Shown: positions 48,180-60,000, counted from the first letter of the stretch. The stretch: 60,000 nucleotides of DNA from Chrysomallon squamiferum (GCA_012295275.1 CM022667.1:18325245-18385244), one strand, 5' to 3'. The notes: a model not told the origin generated them from the sequence alone. Translations and numbers: made by a program.

Positions 48180-48790
48180 CATTTTACCAGGTCAAGTTGT
48201 CAAGCTTACCCAGCACAGTTTCACTGCCAAAGCCCAAAGTTTGTACACGAAAGAACTGAAAACCACCATGAGACCTCTAGACAATGAAAGGTAATTTTAC
48301 AGAAAATTTCCCATACATTGTTCAGGAAGAGATTCAGAGTTTCCACTGGGGAAATAAACAGCAAAAGTACCTATCATGGAATTGGGGTGACAGTGAAAAG
48401 GTTGTTGACAAAGAAAATTACACCTCTGAAAATTTTACATGTTTTACATGTAAGAGATTAAATTTAAAGAAAGTCAATTTGAAGGTCATATCAAAGGTCA
48501 AAAGGTCAGTGTACCCCAGCATTCTCCAACAATAAAGATAGATTTGGAATCCTTGTTATATTGCCTTTTCATCGATACCAATTTTATGAAGATTGGCCCA
48601 GTAGTTCCTGAGATATGAGGTTGGTGGCAACACACCTTTTGGCCAAAAAAATCTAAAAATCTGGGGGGCAAATCTCCCACACACAACTGGTCCAATTGGC
48701 TTAAAGTTTTGAATTTGGTGCTGTGTAATCCAATCAACAAGAATAACAAGTTTAAAATATCCTTTTTGGGGGGGGATTTGACATTGAATG
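48180..48790 (+). mobile_element. Probable dispersed-repeat relic with a decayed ORF
   Basis: The reading at 48284-48535 contains TENFPYIVQEEIQSFHWGNK, resembling the (E)N-x-QDEIQ-x-HW motif of repeat-associated proteins numerous in many invertebrate genomes. The frame then loses similarity and has stops upstream. The following 250 bases (AGATTGGCCCAGTAGTTCC, AAAGGTCAAAAGGTCA) look like dispersed repeat sequence. Recognition is from memory of the motif, and the element class is not determined. Confidence 0.35.
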
Positions 48791-48794
48791 ACCC

Positions 48795-49510
48795 TTTAAT
48801 TAAAAGTTGATACACATAACATTTAATCAACATTTACTGAAATCCAAAATAAAACATTATAAAATTATTTTTAAAGGTTTTTGTTTAATTAAAAGTCAAT
48901 ACAAATATGATTTAAACTAATTCTCACTATAAACAAAGACAAAAAAAAAGAAACCCATCAAGACAAGCATATAATAAAACAAGTATTTTATTATTATTAT
49001 ATGTTTTAAATTCAGTTATCTTCAAAATGTTAGAGTTTAATTAAAACACAGTAACAATATGGTCTAAACAAATATTGATTTATCATCATAAACAATACCA
49101 AGGAGAAAATAAATAAATAAAATGAACAATATAAATGTAAATCTATTAAAATATTGTATTTATTTTAATTCTGTTATTTCAAAAAGGCTTCAGACTGATT
49201 ACGAGTTGATATAAACAAATATTGACTTGTCATCAAAAACTAAATCAATATATACATATATATATAAAACAAAACAAAAAACCCACATAAATCTGTTTAA
49301 AAATGTATTTTCCAAAATTAAGTTATTTCAAAAAGGTTTTAATGTAATTAAAAGTCAATGTAAGTAGGGTTTAAACAAACAGAAAAAAAAAAAAAAAAAA
49401 AAAATTTCAGACATTAAAGATAAGCATAAACCTGTATTAATACATGTTCTTATTTTAGATCCAGTTATTTAAAAAAGGTTTTAGATTAATTAAGAGTGTA
49501 CAAAAAACAA
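48795..49510. repeat. Diverged ~150-bp tandem array, about five copies
   Basis: The core AAGGTTTTAATGTAATTAAA with a downstream TTTAAAC or CTAAAC word recurs near 48886, 49036, 49187, 49336 and 49480, with a possible first copy near 48795. Steps are close to 150 bp. Copies have diverged and carry A-run insertions. Confidence 0.75.
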
Positions 49511-49544
49511 ATCTGACACATCGCTGTATTTTGAAGAAACAAGT

Positions 49545-49935
49545 GTGTCATGTAAGCTGATTTCAGTACATAATTTGAAGACTCTTAGCAGAATTATGAT
49601 GCTATGTTTGAGTTATCAGAAACTCACGTGGCCAACATCAGGCACATGCCACCCTTTTGTTGAAGCCAGCGAATGCTTTCTGGGTTTAAAGGGATTGTAT
49701 TGCCTACTAGAGTCTGTAAGCACCTGCTCTAGAGCCTGGTTAAACAATCAAGAGCTCTTTTCAACCAGTTCCATGCTGGCAATAAAAAAACCACTGCACA
49801 TGCCAGTAACTTCTGATAAATTACTGACACAATAGGATTTTCTTTCACCTGTTGATATTGCCGTAAAAACCTCTTTGTACTCTGTACATATCTGATTAAA
49901 TATGCATCAGTTACCATGAAGACTGAATACATTAA
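49545..49935. other. Unrecognised GC-raised segment
   Basis: A 390-base segment with balanced composition. It has a 96-codon plus-strand frame at 49545-49835 and an E-box CACGTG near 49626-49631. The translation has no domain I recognise. It may be an old insertion, a non-coding exon or an enhancer. Confidence 0.3.
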
Positions 49936-51802
49936 ATGGTGTGTTTATTTTTGATACTGTTCTGCAATGTAAATTTTGACAGTAATAATCTATCAAATAT
50001 ATTTTGTCAGTTATAATCATGAGTATTTTAATGTAAAAATAAAAAATAAAAAATGTATGTCATTAAATATATATTTCACCATGTTTTTAATGTCTTGTCA
50101 TTTTGTTGATATAGAAAAGTAAAAATAATAAATGTTTTAATGTCAGTGAAAAAAGAAAGAGCTATGAATAATTATAGATTCACATGTTAATTTATGCTAA
50201 AACATTAGTCTTTCAATTAGATAATCCATAAGAAGGAAGGGCAAAAAATTCTATCTCATGGTCAGTTGCACCTTACTGAGTCAATGTTTAATGAGTTTTT
50301 TGAAAGTTAAAATTTTGTGCCACATACTAAATCAGCCATGTTTGTAAATATAACAGTAACCATTGAGTAATAGTTGAAATTAAACCAGAATGAAATGGCT
50401 GCTTTAACACTGAATATTTATCTACCATATTATTAGACATGTTTTGGCAAGAACAAAATCAACAACAAATTTATTGACAAATTATTTTTATTATTATTAG
50501 TTCCCTCTTAAAATCCACCCACTGAAAATAAAAATAAATAAATAAAACACACAACAAATTGTTTTTTATGACAGTGAGCTAGCCTGGACGTAAATATCTG
50601 CTACAAATTTGTGTTTTAGTGTTCTTTGACTCTAATGACTTGAATACTTTTTTCAAACAGACTGAAATATTACTTTTTGAACTGGCTTGATGTTTACATT
50701 TAAAAACACACATTTTATAAGTTCTGTTTGTTTCTTTGTTTTATTTCTTATATGGTGCTGAAGGACAATACAGAAGACAGCAACACACACTGACATCAAT
50801 TTGTACTGGCTGAAGAAAAAAAATAAAACTAAATGAATTGTTTCACTGAAACTTACAAATACTTAACTGTAGAGGGTCTGTCATAATTTTTAAAAAAAAA
50901 CTGTTAAATAAAACAAATGATAAGTAACCTCATAATTATTTATTTCAATATTAACAAATCTGGTGGTAAGTAAATTTTTCAACTGCAACAGGCATAAACT
51001 GCCTGAAATAAATTGATTTTTGATAGACATAATCCAACAGTTATTTCTTGGCTAGCAAAAGTTATCAAGAGATTAAAAATGCCAAAATTTTAAATTGGAA
51101 GTAATAATTTGTCTATATTATGAACACTTCAGGAATGCTGATAATAAATAGTAACAACAAAGGAATCATGAAACCTTCTTCAGTGAAAAAACCCATCATT
51201 TTCCTTTTAGCTGATGATGTTTCTCTAATATTATAAAATTCACAGTCCTAACTTTTTTTTAATTAATTAAAAACATCTTACAGACTTTCATTATAGATTA
51301 TTAATATGTATGTCAAGGAGCTGTGGTTTGTTGATAATTCTATTTTGGTGGACCCATGGCTATTTTCTATTCCGCCAGCTATCCAGACCCCCAACATATC
51401 TACAGCAATACATTATTGTCTTTATTAAGCCAGCTAATAAGTATATCCAAATTTCAATCAAATAATTATGAATTTTTTTAAAATTAAAAGTGATGTTTCT
51501 ATTATTTGAGACCATACAATAAGGACATGAATCGATATAATGTTATGGCTGGTGTAGCTGGGTGGTTTTACATGCATGTTTAGTAATAATTTACTTTTAA
51601 AATTCATTTACAACTAACAATGTGAATATAATAAAAACTTAGGGCTTCAGTTGTTAAATTAGAGACATAATGATAAACACATAAGTGCTAGTAATTCTAA
51701 TAACTTAAGTAAACAGATATGAGCATGATGATGTCAGAATATTTCTGCCAATGAAACAATGACTAGTTGTTAGCTTTTCAAAACAAAACAAAAGTATGTG
51801 TA

Positions 51803-51803
<1 letters not shown>

Positions 51804-51853
<50 letters not shown>
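51804..51853. repeat. CA microsatellite, about 25 units
   Basis: The longest CA run in the window. It creates a meaningless His/Thr frame. Confidence 0.97.
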
Positions 51854-51857
<4 letters not shown>

Positions 51858-52739
51858 ATGATACTGTCAATGAACAGAGTAATTATACTGGCATTTTGTT
51901 TACATTTTCCTGCATTGAAAGCATGCTTTAACTACAAAAATAATGATATAACTCACACTGAGGTTTGTTTTTCTCCTGTCTTGTATCTATCTTGGTTAAT
52001 TTTATTGTTATTTCTTTTTCTTTCTTTAATTTGATATTTTTAACAATTTTATTCAAATAGAAATGTACTATTGAATTTCTATTTAACAATAACAATAAAA
52101 ATAAATTAAGAAATGATCTGGCAAAATCAGTAATGGATTCATTTTTGAGATAATGACATGTAATTTGATCAGATGTATTTATTTTTTATTCTAACTAAAG
52201 ATACATTCCACACAATATGTTAAAAAAATGTATAAACAAATAAAGCTGATTTTCTATCCAATATTTAGAAGACCAACTATTTGTTTTTATAAAAACTGAA
52301 CCCCCCCCCAAAAAAAAACACCAGAACCCAAACCAAACAAATACAAATAAATTATTAATTTGCATTTTATTTTTTAAGTTCCAGTTAGTAATAAATAAAA
52401 GTGAAAGAACAGAGCACTAAGGAAACAAATTTAGAATTAAAGGTTTTCTTGCTTTATAAAGGATATACCAAAACAAATTTTGTGTTAATAGAAACAATAC
52501 ATTTCATCAGAGATAACTCTTCAATAACAACCTTGTCAGTGACATGAAAACAAGATTTTAAATATTTCAATGAAATCAAAATAACCTATTTGGCAAAGTG
52601 ACTGCGATAAATTATTTCTGATCAATAACTATTTTCATTTTATCAAATTCACTGAAAAATCCACATCTGGATTATGAAAACTGTATTGTGAAAAACAAAT
52701 CTTTTGAATACATCATTAGTGGCATTTTTCAAAGACTGA

Positions 52740-53060
52740 AATTGTATTAAGCAAAAATGTTTTTAACTGAACTTGCATCATGCTTTAATGGCAAAGATGC
52801 TTTTATGTTCACCGACACAAGCATCATCCTACAACATTATTCTTTACATATTTTTTATCACATAATGTCATCTTTGAGCAAATGACTAATGGAAAGAGGA
52901 ATCAATAGATGTCAAAACAAGCTACAGTACCATCACTCACACTGTCCCTAGCACTGATGCATACATGTAATAAACAAGGATTCTCTCCTTCAAAACTGAC
53001 CTCTTCTCTCCAACTTGGCAAAGCTAATTAATATTATTACATCATCATTATTTTCAATTA
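52740..53060. promoter_or_regulatory. Candidate regulatory island upstream of TOX coding exons
   Basis: Repeat-free, GC-raised segment containing GGCAAAGCTAATTAATATT and AATCAATAGATGTC. No coding signal. Suggested by composition and position only. Confidence 0.2.
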
Positions 53061-53091
53061 TGTCTTCATTTTCATCAGTTGTTTTATATAT

Positions 53092-53093
53092 AC

Positions 53094-53126
<33 letters not shown>

Positions 53127-53156
53127 TGTATGTATGTATGTATATATATATATGTG
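53092..53156. repeat. GTAT microsatellite
   Basis: About 12 TATG units flanked by TA runs. Confidence 0.97.
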
Positions 53157-53569
53157 TGTTTGTCCAGTTTTACCACAGTGTATAAAAACTAAATGTTGTC
53201 AATAACTGTTTCAAAGGAAACACTTTATGTTAATCAAAACCACTACATTTTCAGAAATAAAGAATATATATATATATCATTTTGTTCAACTTACTCTTTC
53301 ACACACAAACACACACATATGCATGTACATGCACACAAAAGGTGTTGAGTGAATTATTATATTTTAAATAAATATATTATTTTAACTGACAGAGCTTGTC
53401 ATAATGTCAGTATGTTTCTATCGATAAAATGTCTGCATCTGCTTTAATAATACTAAAGATATTCTATTGTCTTTTTTACTTTTGATTCTTGAATTACTTT
53501 ACATATACACATTAACATAAAAAATAATAATAATAAAAAATAAATAAAATACAATAAAATAAATAAATA

Positions 53570-53880
53570 AATATTAATGCATACAAAGTATTATACAGAA
53601 AATTTAAATAAATGACAGACTACTTTAATTATTTAATTATGTATGATAATAAAAATGCATAAAAATTAATATACAGGAAAATTAATCATAAAATACTGAA
53701 CATATTAGCTGAAGCCTGTAATTATTTTTTCCTATATGACTGTATAATATAATAATTTAAGAAATAAAAATGCATAAAAATTGTTATACACAAAACTAAA
53801 CATAAAATATTTCTATCTTGACAGAGTACTTTAACTATTAAGACACAAGATGAAGCCTGTAATTTTTTTACCGCAAGTAT
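53570..53880. repeat. Diverged 115-141-bp tandem duplication, about 2.5 copies
   Basis: AATAAAAATGCATAAAAATT occurs at 53648 and 53763, and GAAGCCTGTAATT at 53713 and 53852. A further partial copy lies around 53573-53640. Confidence 0.75.
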
Positions 53881-54516
53881 ATTGTATTAATTTAACAGAG
53901 ATGTTATTGCAAGGTTTAATCAATGTTACTGTGATTATATATTACCATCAGGCATTCTTTATCATAATAATTCAATTGTGCACATAGTATCATGGTGGAA
54001 TCTAATTTGAAGTGCTGTTGTTTCATGATTCAGTGCATTCTAATACCACACAACATAGAACTAATTTAATACTGCACAGGTTGTCAAAGTAATTCAATAT
54101 ATAAATATCAAGATGTGTTTATTACATTTCTACATTTGAATTTTGTCCATTACTTAATAAAAGGATAAACAAAAGCAAAATAGATATGCCAAGCATAAAT
54201 GCACAAAGACATATACACAGATTCAGAAAAATGTGTTGGTAAATGTTGTGGATAGTCTTTTACAATTAATTATTATTTTATTAATATGAATATTTAAAAT
54301 AATTATAATAATAATAATAATAGTAATAATAAATAATACAAAAGATAAAGTGAAACTCAATAAGAAATAAAAGAAAATGAGAAACGTACATAATAAAAAT
54401 TTCAACATTCACTTAAAAAACTCACTAAAAAGAATGTTATAAAAAGTTCTCTATTTGTTTTTTATGAACTCATTCTTTCAGAATTTATCAAATAATAATT
54501 TTAAATTCATACTTAC

Positions 54517-54605
54517 AGTTGGCTTGTGTCATATCAACAGGACAAACTTTCTTTGTCTAAATGGTGTGAGATCAGTGGTGAAACTGTCCTTGTTTGAAAA
54601 CTAAT
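54517..54605 (-). other. TOX: Putative non-coding 5' exon of TOX
   Basis: The minus strand has AAATTGCAG at 54606, an 89-base GC-raised segment, then a strong GTAAGTATG donor at 54516. A five-codon uORF (MTQAN) begins 16 bases before the donor. If joined to the acceptor at 46425, the uORF stop TAA overlaps the TOX start as TAATG. Transcript support is needed. Confidence 0.4.
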
Positions 54606-55115
54606 CTGCAATTTACAAGAGGAAGACATCAAAATAAATATTAGACAAGAAAAGCTAGTAGTGTTTACTGAACATGGAAAATTGGAAGAACGTGCCCATG
54701 AATGTAAACTTAAAACAAGTTGAACAGTATTTTCAGCTAAAAGTTACACAAATAACTCATTTCAAGCACCAGAAATAACAAACACTTTATGTCAACAGTT
54801 TACAAAATATGCAGAAATGGGTGAATTTATTTTGCTGAAATGCTGTTTTTTTGTGTTTTTTTACTCTATGCACAGAGGAGATAACAATTTAATTACCTTC
54901 TTTGAAAAATTATCATTAAATGGTATTTATTGCCAAAATTTTGTACAGCAATTTCATGTTATGAGGAAGAAATTCCCCCAAAACATTCAACAAATATCTA
55001 AAGCAAAGTTGATTAGATAAAGTTAAACCAAGAGTAAGCTAATAGCATCAGGAAATACAAAAATAAATTCAAACAGAGAAGCAAAACATTTTTTATATTA
55101 AACAGACTTGCTAAC

Positions 55116-55276
55116 CTGCAACTGAAGAGAAAAGAAATATTTTTAGCTGTTAACATAATAGAAATCAGATTAAAAGTACAAGGTGCATCTGAAGCACAGA
55201 CTCCATTCACAGACCACTGAAGCAGTGATACTTGTATCTGACAACATTTACACCTGACTGGGACCAAATCCGACAC
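55116..55276 (-). other. Possible further non-coding 5' exon of TOX
   Basis: The minus strand has GTTTTTAG, then 161 bases of GC-raised sequence, then TTGCAG and a GTTAGC donor. The segment has an open frame but no ATG in useful context. Only the splice-like ends and composition support it. Confidence 0.25.
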
Positions 55277-55688
55277 CTAAAAACAGCCAGACTCATGTTT
55301 ACTGACAAATTTCCATCAAATGCATTCAGTAACATTCAAACATGACAGTCTCTATCTACATCTGCTGGTCATCATTTCACAATCACAACAGAACAATTAC
55401 TACAACAAAAAATAGCTAATTAAAGAAAAAAAGAAAAAGTTGTCTTTTACAGTGAGTGACTGACTACACTATTCAGTGAGCTTAGACAGATCAGGAAAAT
55501 TGATCTTTAGCATCTTTCAGGAAATTAAAAAAAAAAAGATAACCAAATGATCTTTTTAAAAATATAATGAAATTCCCAGTAATCTTTAATGTAAATATTA
55601 TACATAGGTTTCATTCATATTTTAAATAATTAACTTTTTATCAAAGGAAAGCCTATTGCCTTTAGCAATGCTGCTAGTGCTATTCTTA

Positions 55689-55714
55689 ATTTTTTTTTTT
55701 TTTTTTTTTTTTTC
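55689..55714. repeat. Poly-T run
   Basis: About 25 consecutive T. Confidence 0.97.
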
Positions 55715-55819
55715 AAAATTTTGTGGCAAATTTAACTTCCATCTATGGTCTGAAATATCGTATATTTAAATGGCATTAATAAGAAAAAGAAACACGTAAT
55801 AATATAATGTAAAAAGTAT

Positions 55820-56320
55820 ATGATAAAAACCCTTTTTTTTACTATATCAGAATGTAATGATAAAAAAATAGATCAGACAAAACACAAATTGTCATAATGT
55901 AATAATTTAACATATAATAATAATTTTAGTGTATAACTAAATCATATTATAATATTATAGTTTTATTTTTAATATTTTTTTTATTTTTTGTTTGTTTTTA
56001 GCTTTATAAATGGCTGCATTGAGACAAAACAAAAAATAAATTAATGTATAATAATACAGTGTTGTTGTTGGTGTTTTTTTACTTTATTATTGTTAAAATA
56101 ACTAAACCATACTATAATAGATTTTCTTTTTTAACTTTATAAATTGCAATAATCAGATAAAACAAAATGTAAAACAGAATAATTATCTTGATTATATGAC
56201 TAAACTATACTAGAAAGGATTCATTATTATGTTTTCAAATTTATAAATGGCCGCATATAAGTCAAAACAAAAACATAAAATATAATAATTTTGGTATGTG
56301 ACTAAACCTAACTAAAATAA

Positions 56321-56365
<45 letters not shown>

Positions 56366-56390
56366 AATGGCTGTAATCAGACAAACTAAT
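55820..56390. repeat. Diverged 105-135-bp tandem array, about five copies
   Basis: TTTATAAATGGCTGCATTGA, AAATTGCAATAATCAG, AAATGGCCGCATATAAG and AAATGGCTGTAATCAG, each followed by ACAAAAC-type and TATAATAAT-type words, recur near 56007, 56141, 56246 and 56365. A possible relative lies near 56765. Confidence 0.75.
56330..56364. repeat. ATT microsatellite
   Basis: About 11 ATT units inside the last unit of the preceding array. Confidence 0.95.
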
Positions 56391-57119
56391 GTTCTCATCA
56401 ATCAGTACTGTCAGTGGAATATGCAAGCAATATCAAATAAACAGCACAAAAATCAATGAGAAAACATTTCACATTAAACATGCCATACTGGGATCTTTCT
56501 CTTAAATCAAGCTGCTTGTTTACAAATGGCTGTCACTGTATAATTTAAGAGAAAATAAATGTTTTAATGCATTTCTGACTTTTCCTTTTCAGTCTCTTTA
56601 TACATCAGTGAAATAATTGTTATTAGTTTCACATGAGGAAAAGAAACGTTTGTTGCTGCTACACTTTTGATAAAGTAAACAATTTTCATCTGATAAAAAC
56701 ATACTGTATAAGTTAATTTACTAAATATTTTTTGTATTGTTTTTTTCTAAATTATTTTTGTTTATGAATGGCCATATTAAGACAAAAGAAAAATGTAATA
56801 ATATAATATTATAACAACAATTTAAAAAAGGTTTACAAAAAGAGATTATTTCAATGCTCATATATACAAATAATTAAGTTATTAAAATCAGTTACACATT
56901 TATTCCCTATTTTAACTGACTTATTTTTGTATAAAAATACTTGCGTAAGTTAAATATTGTGTTTGTTATGTACATATTGACTTTTCATTACTATTATGTG
57001 TGGGGACATACCATTCAAAATCTACAGGGTTTATTTGTCATTATGACATTAAAACTATATGTAGTCTAGTATTATTATAATTTATTAAAATAATTAAATA
57101 AGAGATGCTTTACACAAAC

Positions 57120-57120
<1 letters not shown>

Positions 57121-57167
<47 letters not shown>

Positions 57168-57182
57168 GTATTAGTAGTAGTA
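57121..57182. repeat. AAT/AGT microsatellite
   Basis: About 15 AAT units followed by a few TAG units. Confidence 0.95.
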
Positions 57183-57369
57183 GATGGTTTAAATCTTTTC
57201 TGAAATGCATTTCACGGACTTTTGACCTAGTCAAATAGATTTGTTCCCAGAAAGTGTTGATATAAATATTTTTTATAAATCACTTGGACAGTTTGAGGAG
57301 ATATACTTTATGTGATATATACCAAGTTAAACTGACATGATGTATGTCAATGTAACTACAATGTATCAG

Positions 57370-57570
57370 CTTTCAACAAACAAGAAGAGAGCATCAGCTG
57401 GCTGGCTCTTTAATGATCTGTGAATCAGCATTTACTACCAGTCAAGATGTCCTTTTGGGTCTCCCCAACTGGCGAGCCAGCTGGTTAACGACAGGGCCAA
57501 TCAAAGAGTTCTGTCAAGCATTCAAATGGCTTTCTCTGCATGGCAATTAACTACCATTTGGGATTATAAA
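57370..57570. promoter_or_regulatory. Candidate regulatory element with inverted CAGCTGG motifs
   Basis: ATCAGCTGGCTGGCTC and ACTGGCGAGCCAGCTGG are inverted relatives about 85 bases apart, each with an E-box CAGCTG. CCAATCAAAG (TCF/LEF-like) follows. GC content is well above background. Confidence 0.35.
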
Positions 57571-58979
57571 CATGTTAAGCTGCATTTGCAACAAAGAAAT
57601 ATTTCAAACACAAGACCTAGCAAAAATATACACATTGTATCAAATGTCAACAGAAAGAGGCTTTTGTTTATGTATTTTTTCCTAATAAATATATTTAGTT
57701 ACATTAGCATGAAAAAATAATAATAAAGATAAAAATTTAAAAAAAAAAAAAAAAGAAATAAAGAAAAATGAAATTACAAATCTGACAATTTTCCAAGCAC
57801 CGTCTCTGGAATTGGTTTCTTTTCTTTTGAAGATTTTAATTTTTTTCTTCTTTATTTTTTATTTTATTTTTTTTTATTTTTTTTTATTTTTCTTTATTTA
57901 AGCCCATAAAAAAAAAAATGTATATATATATATAAAATAAAACCAACAATTTATCTTTCAACTTCTAAATATGAAAAAAAAGAAGAAATTGGAGAAACTA
58001 TTATTTTACCATACTGAGTATCACAGCTGCACATGTAACAGTAATGGCATTAACTTTAATCTCTGAAGTAACAATGAAAATAAATCTGCATATTCTGATG
58101 CATCTGTTATTAGTAAGCATATATTTATTTATATGCAAATATTAACAATCTATGTCAGCAGGTATTCAAATTTATAATGAATAATAAACAAGAAAATAAA
58201 TAAATTTGATACATCTTTCAATGAATTATTTAAATTGATAGTCAATACTATTATTACAATTTATTACAGCTTAAAATTATTTGCACTGTTTGAATTATTT
58301 CCCAACAGCAAATCGTTGTAACTTTTCTAACTTTGCTGTCTATCCATACACTAGATATCGATAGAAATTATCCCAGCTTTAGAATTATAATTTTAACAAA
58401 TTTCATGTGTCCTTTTATCATATTGCACTTGTTGTACATATTCAAGTGAATATCTAAAATTTGAACACCAATTAGACTGATAACCACTCCCCTCCAAAAA
58501 CGCCACAAAAACAACAAATAAATAAGTCATAATAATAAAAAAAAAATTATACCCGACAGCCTAAGCTGCATAGAAACAATTTATCTATAGCATCAGTTTA
58601 TTATTTTGAAATTTTAAGTTGATGTGAAAAAATTCAAAAAGCATCAAAGATTAGTTATCATGAATGGTTATCAGAAACATGAATACGGTATTCATCTGTG
58701 CAAGCTTACTACTGAAGATGTCTTGGATTTCTGCATTTTCAAATTTCTTTGACAAATGATGTAATATAATACTTCAAATATAAAATTAAAAATAATAATA
58801 AAACAAAAATTAAAAAAATTAAGAGTTAGAAAAACAAAATTACATTTGGTAGATACTCTTCTAACCAGTTTTCTGTTAAATATGGTTTTCTTTCAACTGG
58901 ATGAAAAAATCCTTGAAAATATCTGTTTGGTTCATTAAAGATATTGTTAACACTATCCTGTATCCTGACAGGGTAATTA

Positions 58980-59135
58980 TACACTATAACAACAGTTTAG
59001 TATTAAACAATATAATAAGAGTTTAATATCATTCATTATAATAATAATTTAGTATTACACCACAATAAAAGTTTAGTATTATATAAGTTCACTATTATAG
59101 AATGTAATGAGTTTAATATTATACAATGTCACTTT
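58980..59135. repeat. ~35-bp minisatellite, about 4.5 copies
   Basis: Units resembling AGTTTAGTATTAAACAATAT recur near 58993, 59019, 59048, 59072 and 59109. They are diverged. Confidence 0.8.
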
Positions 59136-59254
59136 AATTATGATTCAATGTTGACGTCTTGCATTGACAGTTTACTCTGCCAAAGACTAATAAATATTCC
59201 TGACAGTTTTTAATTTAACTTTTATTGCTATTAATAATCTCTGACCTGAAGTAA

Positions 59255-59690
59255 GATAACCTTGCAGTGAAAATTGTTCCGTCAACACTTATTGCTTTTT
59301 ATTGGCTAACAAACTGGAAAGCACCTGCCCTCCCACTGTCTTTTTTTAACTGATTTGCTCAACTTTCATTAAATTACAACATATTGCCAAAGGTTATGAC
59401 ACCTATAAAAATATTACTTGATTCCTATTGGCTACTGAGTCAAGTTTTAACACAATAATTTGACTTCTGACCACAGGATACTAGGTCAACTGCCAATGAA
59501 TGGAGTGTTTTGGTTTAATGCTTGCCAAACTGTTTAGTAAATGGATCAAAAGCTGCCATTAAAAGAAATCAAAGACCTGATACACAAAGCAAACTCCCTT
59601 GGGTGTGTCACTGAATGATGTAATGTTTATATAAACTTGACCTGGTCATGTTTCTATTTTTGGTAATAAAGACTCAATTTTCAGATTATG
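59255..59690. promoter_or_regulatory. Candidate regulatory region with CCAAT-type motifs
   Basis: Two inverted CCAAT boxes, TTTATTGGCTAAC and CTATTGGCTACTG, lie about 115 bases apart. GAAATCAAAGACC (TCF-like) and TATATAAAC further on are also present. GC content is raised for about 430 bases. It might be an upstream promoter of TOX or a distal element. Confidence 0.3.
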
Positions 59691-60000
59691 TCTCTACAAA
59701 AGCTAATTTTAATAATGTATATTTATAGCAGAAAAACATTTACTAAATTTTAATTAAACTATCGGATGGTTAACATTATTATTATTTTTTTTAATCCAAG
59801 CACATATTACTTCTACATTAAGATGAAAAATGCTAATTGTAATTCTGAGGAAAATAATGAAATAATAATAATAATAATAATAATTATAAAAAACTTTAAA
59901 ACATGGAAAAAAGACCAATTTCAATTATCTATTATGAAACAGAACATAATTATAATAGAAGGTAAAAGGAAATAAAACTTTCATTTATTTTTAAAAAATT

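Larger units (their letters stand above)
46721..54516. other. Non-coding region upstream of the TOX coding exons
   Basis: Probably the first intron of TOX if the 54.5-kb exon is real, otherwise intergenic. Apart from the repeats and islands listed separately it is AT-rich without coding signal. Confidence 0.5.

Noticed and set aside
48498-48833. 111-codon minus-strand frame
   Set aside because: It falls in the sequence that looks like dispersed repeat, has no recognised domain and is antisense to the more convincing relic frame.
51798-52034. 78-codon plus-strand frame beginning with a His/Thr repeat
   Set aside because: It is a translation of the CA microsatellite followed by intron-like sequence.
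55013-55276. 87-codon minus-strand frame with several Cys
   Set aside because: It starts from GTG, not ATG, crosses a plausible donor at 55115 and has no recognised domain. It is kept only as a possible non-coding exon.
59766-59975. 69-codon plus-strand frame rich in Ile and Asn
   Set aside because: It is mainly a translation of AAT/ATA repeats.

Overview
The window is AT-rich nuclear DNA from an animal, with spliced genes, GT-AG introns and dense AAT, AAAT, CA and GT microsatellites. Base composition, intron structure and the mobile relics would fit a lophotrochozoan, possibly a mollusc. This is inference, because no species-specific marker is visible. There are no operons, CRISPR arrays, rRNA or intact tRNA genes.

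Two protein-coding genes converge tail to tail. On the plus strand, 692-10691 holds the last 19 visible coding exons (663 codons plus stop) of NUP93, the inner-ring scaffold nucleoporin. Its first exons lie upstream of base 1. On the minus strand, nine coding exons between 46423 and 14965 give a complete 487-residue TOX-family HMG-box protein. Its introns total about 30 kb. Non-coding first exons probably lie near 46.4-46.7 kb and 54.5-55.3 kb. The 4.3 kb between the two stop codons holds both 3' UTRs and no recognised gene.

The most unusual feature is a recurring architecture. At three coding exons (NUP93 8697-8780, TOX 36506-36577, TOX 16607-16687) the flanking intron carries a tandem array whose unit includes the 3' splice site and the first bases of the exon. 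The introns therefore hold rows of duplicated decoy acceptors. The NUP93 array has about twelve 40-bp units, and four upstream copies have lost the acceptor AG. Many other short tandem duplications (27, 35, 77, 90, 100, 115, 150 and 216 bp) occur in the introns and intergenic DNA.

Mobile DNA includes an 827-bp hAT (Buster/ZBED5-like) element in the penultimate NUP93-side intron, with an exact 8-bp target-site duplication (CTCTACAT) and a decayed transposase. There is also a probable tRNA-derived SINE relic near 33.6 kb and a decayed repeat-associated ORF near 48.3 kb. Several GC-raised islands rich in homeodomain, E-box or octamer-like words lie in the TOX introns and upstream DNA. They are candidate conserved regulatory elements of a developmental transcription factor, but conservation could not be tested here.
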